64,000 nucleotides of DNA from assembly GCF_000337135.1 (NCBI RefSeq), contig NZ_AOIN01000059.1, positions 62,001 to 126,000 of the forward strand. The letters run 5' to 3'. The notes beneath the pieces were generated by a model. It was not told the origin of the DNA, made no database searches, and was given only the letters and a program-made list of their open reading frames with translations. Numbering within the stretch: position 1 is the stretch's first letter; each line of letters opens with the position of its first letter. The stretch comes from Natrialba chahannaoensis JCM 10990. GTDB taxonomy: Archaea; Halobacteriota; Halobacteria; Halobacteriales; Natrialbaceae. Below, in pieces: positions 33,827 to 43,348 of the stretch. Made by a program: the position numbers and the translations under genes.

Positions 33827-35533
33827 TTAGCGGGCTGTCGTCAGGTCGACACCGACTGCGAGCAACCGCTCGCGGGCCGCTTCTCGATCGACCGTGCCCG
33901 AGTGTGTCCGCGGGAGTGCATCGACCACACCGATCGTCTTCGGACACTTGAATCCCGCCAGGTTGTCGTCACAGTGAGCACGGACGGACTCGAGTATCTC
34001 CGAGTCCGAGTCTAATTTCGTCCCGCTCGCCTCGGCGGGGACGATCAGCGCGCTCACGCGCTCGCCCCATTCTGGATCCTCGAGACCAACGACGGTAGCT
34101 GTCTCGATGGCCGGGTGGGCGCACAACACGTCGATCACCTCACCGGGGTCGACGTTCTCGCCGCCGGTGACGATGCGGTCGCTGCGCCGGTTGAGGATCC
34201 ACAGCCGGCCACCCTCGTCCCGGTAGCCCACGTCACCGGTCCGAAGGCCGCGGTCGCAGAACGCGTCCGCCGTGCGTGTCTCGTCGAGGTAGCCCGGCGT
34301 CACAGTTGGTCCGGAGACGACGATTTCGCCCGCCTCACCTGCCGGAACCGGTTCGCCGTCGTGACCCACGATCGACACATCTGTGACGATGAGCGGCTGG
34401 CCGACTGTCCCCTCGTGTCGCGCTGCCTCTGCCGGTGTCGCGGTCGTGATCTGCGAGGCCGTCTCCGTCATGCCGTAGGTCGGGTAGGCCGGCACACCCG
34501 CTTCACGGCAGCGCGTCAGAAGTTCCGTGGAGGCGGGTGCGCCACCGAGGAGAACGAACCGGAGCGCATCAGCCGGCTCCCAGTCGGCGTCGAGCAGGCG
34601 CTTGCACATCGTCGGGACCAGTGAGACACCCGAAATATCGTACTCGTCCAGCACGCGGCCCGTCCCGTGCTCGTCGAACGCCCGCTGGATCACCGTGGTC
34701 GTCCCGTACAGCGTGGACCGGATGACCGGCGCAATGCCGCCCATGTGATACATTGGGAGACAGCAGAGCCACCGGTCTGACGGCGCTACGCCCAGTCGGA
34801 ACGCAGAGGCCGTCGCGCTCGCGACCAGATTACCGACGGTCAACTGGACGATCTTCGGCTCGCCAGACGTCCCTGACGTGAACATGAGCAGTTGCACGTG
34901 GTCGGACTCGAGTACAACTGGTTCGATGGCAGATTCTTCAGCAACCGGGTCGGCGTCGGTTTCTGTGCCGATTCCGTCGTCGGTGTCCAGGCCAACGGCC
35001 GACGGGAGTGAGGAGAGCGACACGACGCGGTCTCCCTCACTCGTCGGCTCGTCGACCGAGTAAACCGGCGGCGCGGACTCGCCGCCAGTCGTACACGCCA
35101 CTGCGACCGCTTCGGTATCCCGCTCACAGAGCAGCACGTCGAGGTCGAGTCGGTCAACCTTCGAGGTCAGCTCCCCCGTCGTCTCACGGACGTTCAGCGG
35201 CGCAACCGTCGCTCCGAGGCGCATCGCGGCGAAAAAGAGCGTCGCGAAGACAGGTCGGGTGTCCATCAGGATACCGATGCGGTCGCCGCAGTTGACGGAG
35301 GGGCCTGACTCGAGTTCCGGCACGGATCCAGATGCAGCTTCGGTTTCGGACTTAGACTTGGACTCGGACTTGAGTACCCCCGCGAGTCGATCCACCCGCC
35401 GGTCGAACTCGGCGTAGGTCCATTCGGTGTCGGTATCGACGTCGACCAGTGCCGACCGCTTGGGCGTCGCGGCCGTGCGATGTGAGAGGAGGTCCCGTGT
35501 CGGCCACTCGTGCGTGCCGATCATTCGTGCCAC
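33827..35533 (-). CDS. menE: o-Succinylbenzoate-CoA ligase (MenE)
   Basis: A 568-aa ANL-superfamily adenylate-forming ligase. The AMP-binding P-loop MFTSGTSGEPKIV, the YGMTETASQI motif, the LRTGDVGYRDEGGRLWILNRRSDRI hinge and the C-terminal KTIGVVDALPRTHSGTVDR Lys region are all visible. It activates o-succinylbenzoate with ATP and CoA in menaquinone synthesis; this substrate assignment comes from its position next to menC and menA. Two hydrophilic inserts (SKSKSETEAAS and DTDDGIGTETDAD) are halophile loops. Its start overlaps the menC stop by 13 bp. Confidence 0.92.
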   Translation of the reverse strand: MARMIGTHEWPTRDLLSHRTAATPKRSALVDVDTDTEWTYAEFDRRVDRLAGVLKSESKSKSETEAASGSVPELESGPSVNCGDRIGILMDTRPVFATLFFAAMRLGATVAPLNVRETTGELTSKVDRLDLDVLLCERDTEAVAVACTTGGESAPPVYSVDEPTSEGDRVVSLSSLPSAVGLDTDDGIGTETDADPVAEESAIEPVVLESDHVQLLMFTSGTSGEPKIVQLTVGNLVASATASAFRLGVAPSDRWLCCLPMYHMGGIAPVIRSTLYGTTTVIQRAFDEHGTGRVLDEYDISGVSLVPTMCKRLLDADWEPADALRFVLLGGAPASTELLTRCREAGVPAYPTYGMTETASQITTATPAEAARHEGTVGQPLIVTDVSIVGHDGEPVPAGEAGEIVVSGPTVTPGYLDETRTADAFCDRGLRTGDVGYRDEGGRLWILNRRSDRIVTGGENVDPGEVIDVLCAHPAIETATVVGLEDPEWGERVSALIVPAEASGTKLDSDSEILESVRAHCDDNLAGFKCPKTIGVVDALPRTHSGTVDREAARERLLAVGVDLTTAR

Positions 35534-36612
35534 ACCCCCTGGATGCCGAGCCCCTTCGCCTGCGGGACGACGGCAGCGCCGTTCTCGAGAAGGACTGGAT
35601 CGCGGCCCAGATCATCGGCGAGCAGGTCGCCCGTTGCGAGACCGCACGCGGGGAGTTCCGGGATGGCCGCGGCGAGGTGGACGGCACCGGTCCGGGCGAC
35701 GACGCCGTCGATGGTCGTCGTCACGAGCGGCCTGATGCCGAGTTCGGTCACCCAGGCGGCGATCTTGCGCGCGATGTCGATTCCGCCGAGTGCCATTGGC
35801 TTCAGGACGAGGATATCAGCAGCCTGTGCCTCACATACCGCGTCAAGGCCGTGCTCGAGTAGTCCCTCGTCGAGCGCGATGGAGAGTTCACCCGCCGCGC
35901 GCTCGCGAAGATCGGCGTGGCCCTCGAGCGCCCCCGCCGGAAGCGGCTGCTCGACGATCGACACACCGAGCTCATCGTCGACGAACGTGTCGATCGCCTG
36001 TCCGGCCTCGTCGAACGTCCACGCCTCGTTCGCGTCGACGCGCAACTCGACCTCGGGGCCGACGACCTCACGGGTTCGCCGAACGCGTTCGATGTCCGCC
36101 GAGACGGGACGGCGACCGACTTTGAGTTTGCAGCAGTCGAAGCCGCGCTGGACGGCGTCCGCAGTCTGGTGTGCCGTCTCCCTGGGATCGCCGTCACCGA
36201 TCGTCGCATTCACCGGTACGCGGCCAACCATCGGCCCCTGCCCGATGTACCGATACAGCGGCGTCGCCTCGCCCGTCGCTCGGCAGTCCGTAATCGCGAG
36301 CGAGACGCCGTGTCTGGCCGCCGAAGCGCCCGCAGCCGCCTCGAGTGCGTCCTCCAGATTCCCACCATCGCGGAGTGCCCGACTGGCACGCTCGAGTGCA
36401 TCCTCACAGTCCGCAAACGGCTCCGTCCAGCCCGAAAGCGGCGTCGCCTCGCCGTACCCGACTGTTTCGTCTCCGCCCGCTCGGTCCACAAGTCGGAGCA
36501 GAAATCCCTCGCGTGCGTCGATCGACCCCGACGCCGTCTCGAGTGGCTCTCTGAGAGGGAGCGAAAACCGTCGGTACTCGAGTTCGAACCGTGAGGCGTC
36601 ACCACCGGACAC
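35521..36612 (-). CDS. menC: o-Succinylbenzoate synthase (MenC)
   Basis: A 363-aa enolase-superfamily enzyme that dehydrates SHCHC to o-succinylbenzoate. Catalytic Lys in CCKLKVGRRPV, metal ligands in LRVDANEAWTF (Asp), IVEQPLPA (Glu) and ALDEGL (Asp), and the second Lys in DILVLKPMALGGID are all in place. An N-terminal capping domain (RRFSLPLREPLETASGSI) precedes the barrel. The gene lies between menA (end 36613) and menE (13-bp overlap), so the three are one transcription unit. Confidence 0.93.
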   Translation of the reverse strand: MSGGDASRFELEYRRFSLPLREPLETASGSIDAREGFLLRLVDRAGGDETVGYGEATPLSGWTEPFADCEDALERASRALRDGGNLEDALEAAAGASAARHGVSLAITDCRATGEATPLYRYIGQGPMVGRVPVNATIGDGDPRETAHQTADAVQRGFDCCKLKVGRRPVSADIERVRRTREVVGPEVELRVDANEAWTFDEAGQAIDTFVDDELGVSIVEQPLPAGALEGHADLRERAAGELSIALDEGLLEHGLDAVCEAQAADILVLKPMALGGIDIARKIAAWVTELGIRPLVTTTIDGVVARTGAVHLAAAIPELPACGLATGDLLADDLGRDPVLLENGAAVVPQAKGLGIQGVWHE

Positions 36613-37551
36613 TTAGATCACCATCCCTGCGGCGAACAACGCTGCATACAGTGCGAGCAGTTTGCCGGTCGCCTCGAGCGCCGGGTTGAGCGCCTCGCCG
36701 TCGGTTCTGGTCCAGATCGTCTGTGCGATCATGGCCGCGTAGGGGAGCGAGACGAGCGGGAGCAGCACACTCACGGGGAAGCCCTCGCCGAGCCAGAGCC
36801 AGACGGGGACGAGATATGCGAGCGCAAGCATGGCAGTGTACTCGATTCGACTCCCGCGATAGCCGAGTCGGACAGCGAGCGTTCGTTTGCCGGTCTCGGC
36901 GTCGGTCTCGCGGTCGCGGACGTTGTTGACGATGATGATCGCCGTCGAGAGTGCGGCGATCGGGAGACTGGCGAGGAACGCACCCCAGGTAATCGTGCCG
37001 GCGGGAATCGTCGTAATGAACGGCTCGACCGCCGCGGCGGCCTGTACGTAGTAGGTGCCGACGACGGCGACGATACCGAAGAAGACGAACACGAAGAGAT
37101 CACCGAGGCCGTGGTAGCCGAGCGGGTAGGGGCCGCCGGTGTAGGCCCAGCCGCAAAAGACACTCACGAGGCCGATGACGAGAATCGGGAGGCCGCCGAT
37201 ATAGACGAGATAGGTGCCAGAGAGAATCGCCAGGGCGAACGTGACCGCGGTCGCGAGTTTGACCTGTTCAGGGGGGATAATTCCTGCCTGCGTGACGCGG
37301 GTGAACCCCTCGCGGTCGTCGGTATCTGCGCCCTTAATCGCGTCGTAGTAGTCGTTCGCAAAGTTCGTCCCGATCTGGATCAACGCAGCGCCGACGAACG
37401 CCATCAGCGCTGGTCCGGGTGCGAAGACGCCGTCGTGGATCGCGAGTCCCACGGCAACGATGATCGGGGCTGCGGCCGCGGGCAAGGTCTGGGGGCGGGC
37501 GGCCAGCAGCCATGCCTTCGTCCGGGACATATCGACCTCAGCCGTACTCAT
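36613..37551 (-). CDS. menA: 1,4-dihydroxy-2-naphthoate polyprenyltransferase (MenA)
   Basis: A 312-aa UbiA-family membrane prenyltransferase that attaches the polyprenyl chain to dihydroxynaphthoate. First Asp-rich motif NFANDYYDAIKGADTDDREG, second NNVRDRETDAETGKRTLAVRL, and about eight to nine hydrophobic helices. Haloarchaeal product would be menaquinone (MK-8 type) for respiration. Start at ATG 37551 begins MSTAEVDMSRTKAW; an upstream ATG at 37566 is possible. Directly upstream of menC on the same strand. Confidence 0.94.
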   Translation of the reverse strand: MSTAEVDMSRTKAWLLAARPQTLPAAAAPIIVAVGLAIHDGVFAPGPALMAFVGAALIQIGTNFANDYYDAIKGADTDDREGFTRVTQAGIIPPEQVKLATAVTFALAILSGTYLVYIGGLPILVIGLVSVFCGWAYTGGPYPLGYHGLGDLFVFVFFGIVAVVGTYYVQAAAAVEPFITTIPAGTITWGAFLASLPIAALSTAIIIVNNVRDRETDAETGKRTLAVRLGYRGSRIEYTAMLALAYLVPVWLWLGEGFPVSVLLPLVSLPYAAMIAQTIWTRTDGEALNPALEATGKLLALYAALFAAGMVI

Positions 37552-37663
37552 GCATCGAGTGTCCAACTCGAAAGAGTGTCAACGTTGGCATTGCAGCCGA
37601 CCGCGTGGGGAAGCCCCATACCGTGAGTATCGGCCGCGACACTGCGCAACACGTCAGCTACCG

Positions 37664-38386
37664 TCAGTCGCGGCGTTTCACAACTGCCGCAAGCGCGAGC
37701 GCAGCCAGTACGCCGAGTGCAGCAATACCCGTGAAGCCGGGGACGCCGTCTGCGTCACTCGCACCCGCCGCAGCCGAGCCATCGATCTGCACATGCGCGT
37801 CACGGTCAAAGGTCCCCTGCGGGTAGTCACTAATGAGAATCGCCTCTGCATCAGTAATCTCGATCGTCTCGTTGCCACTCGGGGCATCCGACGCAACCTC
37901 GAACGTAACCGTTGCCATCGGCCCCGTCGTCCGCGCACCGTCACCCGACGGCTCGCGCTCCTGCTCGATCGTCACCGCCCCCGAATCCTCGTCAATTTCC
38001 TCGTGCTCGTGTATCTCGACAGCCGAATCGCCGTCAGCCAGCATCCGCTCGTGCTCGATCGCTGTGACTGTGAAGATCTCGCTGTTGTACTCGAGTGTCG
38101 CCGCCAGTTCGTCGACGCCGTCACCCACGAGGTCGCCGTGGGTACTCGCGACGAGCTCGAGTTCGAGCGTGTCACCGGCGGCAGCCTCGGTGTCTTCCGG
38201 ATTGAACCAGAAGCTGGCGATGTTGTCGCCGGCACCGACGGGTGCGGGGACGAACGCGACGGCCACGAGGGCGAGACAGCACGCGGCGACGAGGGTGGCA
38301 ACGCGGAGCTCGCGCCGCCTGCCATTGTCGTCGCCATCGCCGTCGCCGTCACCGTCAGTCACTGCACTCGAGTGTAGCGCCGTCAT
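37664..38386 (-). CDS. Cohesin-like surface protein with PGF-CTERM anchor
   Basis: A 240-aa protein. After a charged low-complexity start and a signal-like hydrophobic helix (VATLVAACCLALVAVAFVP), residues ~50-195 form a beta-rich domain of the cohesin/CBM-like type (SFWFNPEDTEAAAGDTLEL ... VTFEVASDAPSGNETIEIT). The C-terminus GVPGFTGIAALGVLAALALA then KRRD is a PGF-CTERM sorting signal. By family it would be processed by archaeosortase ArtA and lipid-anchored at the cell surface. Its start overlaps the stop of the His-rich lipoprotein gene by 4 bp, so it belongs to that cassette and might dock or scaffold it. Confidence 0.85.
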   Translation of the reverse strand: MTALHSSAVTDGDGDGDGDDNGRRRELRVATLVAACCLALVAVAFVPAPVGAGDNIASFWFNPEDTEAAAGDTLELELVASTHGDLVGDGVDELAATLEYNSEIFTVTAIEHERMLADGDSAVEIHEHEEIDEDSGAVTIEQEREPSGDGARTTGPMATVTFEVASDAPSGNETIEITDAEAILISDYPQGTFDRDAHVQIDGSAAAGASDADGVPGFTGIAALGVLAALALAAVVKRRD

Positions 38387-39813
38387 TGCTCGGGAACGGT
38401 GAACTCAACCGGGGGCATCTCGAGGAAGGCTGTGTCGTACCCCTGGTGGCGCGCGACCTGCGGTGGTGAGTCGATCGTGACCGTTACTGAGTCACCGGCT
38501 TCGATCTGTGCATCGTTGACCACCAGTCCGTAGTGGATGCCGTACTCGCTATCGAGCGTTTCCGCGAGCACCGCGTCAGGACCGGCGATTGTGTCGTCGC
38601 CGCGCTCGACGGTGACGCTAAGTGCGGCGTCGGCGAGCGGGACACGGTTGTACGGCGTTCGTGGGGAGACGAGGAGGTACTGGCCAGCGGTAACGTCTCC
38701 ATCTCCGTCGTCAGAGAGTCGTTCCGCGTCCGCGGACCCGTCCTCGAACAGCGCTGCGAGGATCGCCGCGTCGTCGCTCCGTGGGAGCGAGTCGTGGTCG
38801 GTTGGAACGCCGTCGGCACCAGACTCGTCGTCGGCGGTAGCCAGAATCGTGCCGTCGTACTCCTCGACCTGGGGGAGAGCGGAGTAAGGGACGTGTGCGT
38901 GGTCGTCGTGGCCGTTGTGATCATGCTCGTCCCCGTGGTCCTGTTCGTGACCGTCGTGATCGCCGTGGTCGTGGCCGTCGTCGTGTTCATCCTCGTGGTC
39001 GTGATCGTCGTGACCATCGTGGCCTCCATGCTCACCGTGATCACCGTGATCCATCGGCTCCAGCGCGCCACGGTCGCCCCACTCCGCTTCGTCGAGATAC
39101 TGGACGCCGCCAATAACCTCGTGGCGGAACTCGTCATCGTACTCGAATTCGAAGGTCGCGCTCACGCGCTCGTCGAGTCGGCCCACAAGGTCGCCGGTCT
39201 TTCGCACCGAAACCGGCGGGATCGTCACTTCGACGGTGTACGTGCCGTCTTCGGGAAGGGTGACGTTATCGCCAAAGTGAAAGCCCATCTCCTGGGAGAT
39301 CATCGACCACGGTGAGACCGGTGACCCAACCTGCTCGTCGCCGTCGTAGACGCGGATCTGAACGCCGTCGTCGACTGGCAACACAGTTCCCGTCTGCTGG
39401 TCCCAGAGCGTGAACATCATGTGGACGCCGCGCCCGCTATTGGGACTCTCACGTTCGACGGCGTCCTCGCCGGTGCCCGCGATGGTCCAGAAGTCGTGCG
39501 GATACGAGAGCATCGGTCCGAGCATGATGTCGCCGGCTTCGACCGGGTCGAGCATCCGCATGGCCTCGCGGTGGGTCGGGAGATAGACCGCGTTCGGCGG
39601 GTCCTCCACTTCGATCGTCGGCCGACCGTCGCCGTAATCCTCGCCGGCACCGTTCTCGTCGCCGTTTTCGGCGTCCGGATCGTCTTCGTCTTCCTCATCG
39701 TCACCGCTGAAACAGCCGGCGAGTGCGAGCACCCCCGTCGCTGCGCCCGTCTGGGCGACGAACGTTCGTCGGTCGATCTCGGTTTCGTCTGTGGTCGGCG
39801 TGAAGTCCTGCAT
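38383..39813 (-). CDS. P19/Tp34-like metal-binding lipoprotein with His-rich insert
   Basis: A 476-aa protein. The N-terminus has a Tat-like start (DRRTFVAQTGAATGVLAL) and the lipobox AGCF, so it should be exported and membrane-anchored. Residues ~65-235 resemble the P19/Tp34 iron-transport family (AVYLPTHREAMRMLDPVEAG, LSYPHDFWTIAG). Residues ~254-308 are an extraordinary His/Asp/Gly/Glu stretch with repeated HDGH, DHGD and HDHE units, an obvious metal-binding segment. The C-terminal ~150 residues form a second beta domain (YLLVSPRTPYNRVPLADAAL). It sits between the Dyp-like and cohesin-like genes; a role in iron (or copper/zinc) capture is inference. Confidence 0.82.
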   Translation of the reverse strand: MQDFTPTTDETEIDRRTFVAQTGAATGVLALAGCFSGDDEEDEDDPDAENGDENGAGEDYGDGRPTIEVEDPPNAVYLPTHREAMRMLDPVEAGDIMLGPMLSYPHDFWTIAGTGEDAVERESPNSGRGVHMMFTLWDQQTGTVLPVDDGVQIRVYDGDEQVGSPVSPWSMISQEMGFHFGDNVTLPEDGTYTVEVTIPPVSVRKTGDLVGRLDERVSATFEFEYDDEFRHEVIGGVQYLDEAEWGDRGALEPMDHGDHGEHGGHDGHDDHDHEDEHDDGHDHGDHDGHEQDHGDEHDHNGHDDHAHVPYSALPQVEEYDGTILATADDESGADGVPTDHDSLPRSDDAAILAALFEDGSADAERLSDDGDGDVTAGQYLLVSPRTPYNRVPLADAALSVTVERGDDTIAGPDAVLAETLDSEYGIHYGLVVNDAQIEAGDSVTVTIDSPPQVARHQGYDTAFLEMPPVEFTVPEQ

Positions 39814-39901
39814 GGTGTATCTGTCGTGTCTGCTGGTTCGCGTCTCGTGTTTCGTGTCCCATTGACGTTTCGCGTTTCTTGTCTCTCGAGAGACCGTCTG
39901 A

Positions 39902-41218
39902 TCAGGCGTCCGGATTCGCCGCCGGCAACGCGCGCAACTCCCGCGGCGGGAGCAGGTAGTTCCCGCGCCGGTTGACGAAGATGTAGTGGAGGATCCCGTT
40001 GTTCGCCGAGGCAACGTCGAGATCCGCACCCGTCATTGCCTCGCGGACTCTGACAAAATCCTCGATTTCGTGCTGGAGCGAAACGAAGTGCAACCCCGGC
40101 CGGTCGCCGTCGATCGTGTTGAAATCGCGGCGCAAGAGTGGCGGGTCGCCGTCCTCGCGTCCGCGTGCTGCCTTCTGAGCGTGGCCGACGACCCCTTCCT
40201 GTCGAGCATCCGCAGCCGTCGCCTCGATCCGCTCGTCACTCAGCCCGCTGTCAGCCCCAAGTTCCTCGCCGACGTCACCAACAAGATCCTCTGCAGCGTG
40301 TTCGGGGCTGAACATCTTCGAGACGCGCTGGTAGTGGTTCTCCTGCTCGAACCAGACCTCAAGCTGAATGTCCATCGAGGAGACGTGCTGTGTCGTCCCA
40401 TCGGCGAACGGCCCAGAATCGATGGTCACGTGGTCCTCACTCGCCTGCGTCCGGTCGAATCCCGAGCGAAAGCCCATGAAAAACGGCGCGTCCTCAGGGA
40501 CCGCGTCGGGGACGCCAGCGACATCCGTGTGTTCCACCGGCAGACCATCACCGACGAACCCAGTTCGCCGATTCTCGTCGACGCGCTCGAAAACTTCTGT
40601 GAGATCGGACTCGAGTACAACGCCGTTACGTTCCGGCTCCTCCTGGTCGCCGAACAGTCCCTCCTCGACTTCGAGGACGACCTCAGGATGATTGCTCGCG
40701 AGGTGGAGCAGGGCGTCGAACTCGTCGAAGGAGGGGTCTTCCCGTGACGTGAGTGCCTCTGGTTCGGGGAGATCAACCACCTCGGGGAGGTCTTCGTCGA
40801 ACCGCTCGAAGTACGCCGGCGTGTAGCCGAGCGTGAACAGGAGTCCGTCGGTGCTCCACTCGTAGGCGCGTTCGAGCGTTCGGAGGGCGGACTCGGTGAC
40901 CTCGCGGGCGTCAGCAGTCGGTTCTCCGTTGGCGGTCGCACGCTCAGTCAGCGCCAGTGGGAGCAAGACGTGGTGTGCCGGCGGCTGGACGTTTCCGTTG
41001 TCGTCACGCGGCGCGAACTCGTTCCATGCGTACTGGCGAGCGGGCAGCGAGTCAAGGTCGTCGGTTCCCGAGGGAACGTTGTTTTCCTCGCCGTTCTCGT
41101 CGCTACTCGCGTCGAGACACGCACTGAGTGCCGTCGCGCCGCCAACGGCGACGAGCGAGCGGGCGTACTCCCGGCGGGACAGCGTGGACCGATCGGGGAG
41201 CGTCACTAGTACCACCAC
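39902..41218 (-). CDS. Dyp-type-peroxidase-like Tat lipoprotein
   Basis: A 438-aa protein. It opens with LSRREYARSLVAVGGATALSAC, a Tat signal plus lipobox (ALSACL). The body resembles the ferredoxin-like fold family of dye-decolourising peroxidases and EfeB relatives, with FFMGFRSGFDRTQASEDHV and LRRDFNTIDGDRPGLHFVSLQ near the C-terminus. I cannot confirm heme ligands by eye. It lies 88 bp upstream of the P19/Tp34-like gene on the same strand. That pairing recalls the bacterial EfeUOB iron-uptake arrangement in which a peroxidase, a cupredoxin/M75 protein and a permease act together; no permease is present here. Confidence 0.75.
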   Translation of the reverse strand: MVVLVTLPDRSTLSRREYARSLVAVGGATALSACLDASSDENGEENNVPSGTDDLDSLPARQYAWNEFAPRDDNGNVQPPAHHVLLPLALTERATANGEPTADAREVTESALRTLERAYEWSTDGLLFTLGYTPAYFERFDEDLPEVVDLPEPEALTSREDPSFDEFDALLHLASNHPEVVLEVEEGLFGDQEEPERNGVVLESDLTEVFERVDENRRTGFVGDGLPVEHTDVAGVPDAVPEDAPFFMGFRSGFDRTQASEDHVTIDSGPFADGTTQHVSSMDIQLEVWFEQENHYQRVSKMFSPEHAAEDLVGDVGEELGADSGLSDERIEATAADARQEGVVGHAQKAARGREDGDPPLLRRDFNTIDGDRPGLHFVSLQHEIEDFVRVREAMTGADLDVASANNGILHYIFVNRRGNYLLPPRELRALPAANPDA

Positions 41219-41421
41219 TGGATCGGATGCTCCAAAACGTTACTCTTTGTGACGAGTCTACCGTTATCGTCGACAGAACGTGTTCGGGTTTCAACGGGAG
41301 CAGTCGCGGGAACTCGACACAACACCATCGTTTCGGGGACGGACTCGAGTACCCACGGCTCGTAGCTTGCGGCAAAGATTGCGATTGTCATGTGAGAAGT
41401 CACCAGCACCGAATTTCCTGG

Positions 41422-42324
41422 TCAGTAGTGCCACGGATAGTCGTCGAACTCCGGATCGCGGCCCTCGACGAACGCGTCGCGGCCCTCCTTCGCCTCGTCG
41501 GTCATGTACCCAAGTCGGGTTGCCTCGCCGGCGAACACCTGCTGGCCGATCATGCCGTCGTCGGTCATGTTGAACGCGTATTTCAGCATCCGCATCGCCG
41601 TTGGGCTCTTCGCGTTGATGCGCTCGCCCCACTCCAGCGCCGTCTCCTCTAACTCCTCGTGGGGCACCGCCTCGTTGACCATCCCCATCTCAGCGGCCTC
41701 CTCGGCGCTGTAGGTCTTCCCGAGGAAGAACACCTCGCGGGCCTTCTTCTGACCGATCTGCTTGGCGAGGTAGGCCGAGCCGAAGCCGGCGTCGTAGCTC
41801 GCCACGTCGGGATCGGTCTGGAGAAACTTCGCGTGTTCCTCGCTCGCGAGCGTCATGTCACAGACGACGTGCAGCGAGTGACCACCGCCGACGGCCCAGC
41901 CGGGGACGACGCAGACGACGACCTTCGGAATGTGGCGAATGAGGCGCTGCACTTCGAGGATGTGGAGTCGACCCTGCTCGGATGCGCGGGCAGTCTCGTT
42001 CTCCTCGTCCTCACCCGTGTACTGGTAGCCGTCGTCGCCGCGGACCGTCTGGTCGCCGCCGGAACAGAACGCCCAGCCGCCGTCCTTCGAGGAGGGGCCG
42101 TTGCCGGTCAGCAGGATACAGCCCACGTCGGTCTGGCGCTTTGCGTGATCCAGCGCGTCGTACAGTTCGTCGACCGTCCCCGGGCGGAAGGCGTTACGAA
42201 CGTCGGGGCGGTCGAACGCGATGCGAACCGTCCCAGAGTCGACCGCGCGGTGATAGGTGAGATCACGAAAGTCGAACTCGTCGACCGGCTCCCACCGGTC
42301 TGCGTCGAAGCATTCCGAAACCAT
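41422..42324 (-). CDS. menB: 1,4-dihydroxy-2-naphthoyl-CoA synthase (MenB)
   Basis: A 300-aa crotonase-fold enzyme that cyclises o-succinylbenzoyl-CoA. Typical text: RPDVRNAFRPGTVDELYDAL, then GGWAFCSGGDQTVRG, VPGWAVGGGHSLHVVCDMTLA with the oxyanion hole, and DVASYDAGFGSAYLAKQIGQ holding the MenB-specific Tyr/Asp segment. The C-terminus ends EFDDYPWHY as in MenB proteins. It is separated from menA by the metal-related cassette (37.7-41.2 kb) and from menD by the ArsP/DnaJ segment, although all men genes share the strand. Confidence 0.94.
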   Translation of the reverse strand: MVSECFDADRWEPVDEFDFRDLTYHRAVDSGTVRIAFDRPDVRNAFRPGTVDELYDALDHAKRQTDVGCILLTGNGPSSKDGGWAFCSGGDQTVRGDDGYQYTGEDEENETARASEQGRLHILEVQRLIRHIPKVVVCVVPGWAVGGGHSLHVVCDMTLASEEHAKFLQTDPDVASYDAGFGSAYLAKQIGQKKAREVFFLGKTYSAEEAAEMGMVNEAVPHEELEETALEWGERINAKSPTAMRMLKYAFNMTDDGMIGQQVFAGEATRLGYMTDEAKEGRDAFVEGRDPEFDDYPWHY

Positions 42325-42392
42325 TGGCCGACTGTCGGGGGCGAATCCTGATATAGGTTCTCGTCGTCCAGTCTCGGAGGATCCGGTACCGG

Positions 42393-43346
42393 TTAAACGA
42401 TGAGGGTGTTGAATACGACACCAACGAGTATGCCTATTGTTACGACGGTCCCCGCGTAGACGAACAACAGCCTGCGCTTGAACAACGTATTTAGCAGAAC
42501 CAGATTTGGAATGCTGACGCCGGCACCGCCGATAACGAACGCCAACACGGTTCCAATAGCAATTCCCTGGTCGCTGAGTGCTGCTGCGATCGGTAACATT
42601 CCACTAAGACTGATATAGACAGGTGCGCCTGCCAGCGCAGCTAACGGAACCGCAAGCGGATTCTCCTGGCCAAGTACTGTATGGAGAAGTTCAACCGGGA
42701 TGACACCATGAATGAGTGCACCGATTGTCATGCCAAGAACGAGGTATGGGACCGTATCGGTGAAGAACGACCACGCTTCACGGGCCGCAGTCTCAACGCG
42801 GTTTCGGTGTGTGGTTGTCGACGTTGCTCCAGCACAGCAAGAGTTTGCTCCGCCATCCGTAGCAACTGCTTGTCCCTGTTGATCCTCGATTCGAACGTCC
42901 TTCACGTAGTCTGTAAGCCCAAGTCGTCCGATGATGAGCCCGCCAACGATTGCCGCGAGAAGCGTGAGTATGACGTACCAGACGGTGATTTCGATGCCAA
43001 ATAGTCCGAACAACAACAGGATTGCAATCCAATTAACGAGTGGCGACGCGAGCAAGAACGAAAACGCCAGTCCAAGTGGTGCACCTGCTTGAAGCAGCCC
43101 TGCCAATACAGGAACAGTCGAACAGCCACAAAACGGTGTCACCGCACCGAGACCAGCGGCGGCAACGTTGCCTGATCCCTCGTCGTAACCGCGAAGTTTC
43201 CGTTCAACTTTTTCTGGAGGAAGATACTCCTGTGCAAGCGCAACGAGGAATGATGCGCCAATGAACAATGGGACGAGGATGACAGCAAGGTAAAGAAAGT
43301 AGTTCCAGGACTCGAGGAGTGCACTGGAAAGACCCGGCGAGAGCAT
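42393..43346 (-). CDS. arsP: ArsP-type permease (DUF318 family)
   Basis: A 317-aa membrane protein with about eight helices. The ArsP/YraQ (DUF318) pattern [20 protein letters not shown] and [20 protein letters not shown] in the first half recurs as [19 protein letters not shown] in the second half. A Cys pair ([10 protein letters not shown]) lies in the central loop. Characterised ArsP proteins export trivalent organoarsenicals; other members may carry other substrates. It is the third gene of an operon that starts at the CC-repeat protein, 2 bp after the ArsR-type gene. AT-richer wording and codons than neighbours suggest transfer. Confidence 0.85.
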   Translation of the reverse strand: MLSPGLSSALLESWNYFLYLAVILVPLFIGASFLVALAQEYLPPEKVERKLRGYDEGSGNVAAAGLGAVTPFCGCSTVPVLAGLLQAGAPLGLAFSFLLASPLVNWIAILLLFGLFGIEITVWYVILTLLAAIVGGLIIGRLGLTDYVKDVRIEDQQGQAVATDGGANSCCAGATSTTTHRNRVETAAREAWSFFTDTVPYLVLGMTIGALIHGVIPVELLHTVLGQENPLAVPLAALAGAPVYISLSGMLPIAAALSDQGIAIGTVLAFVIGGAGVSIPNLVLLNTLFKRRLLFVYAGTVVTIGILVGVVFNTLIV

Positions 43347-43348
43347 TT

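Noticed and set aside
39421-39975. Open frame opposite the P19/Tp34-like lipoprotein gene
   Set aside because: Antisense of a conserved coding region; no promoter or family resemblance.
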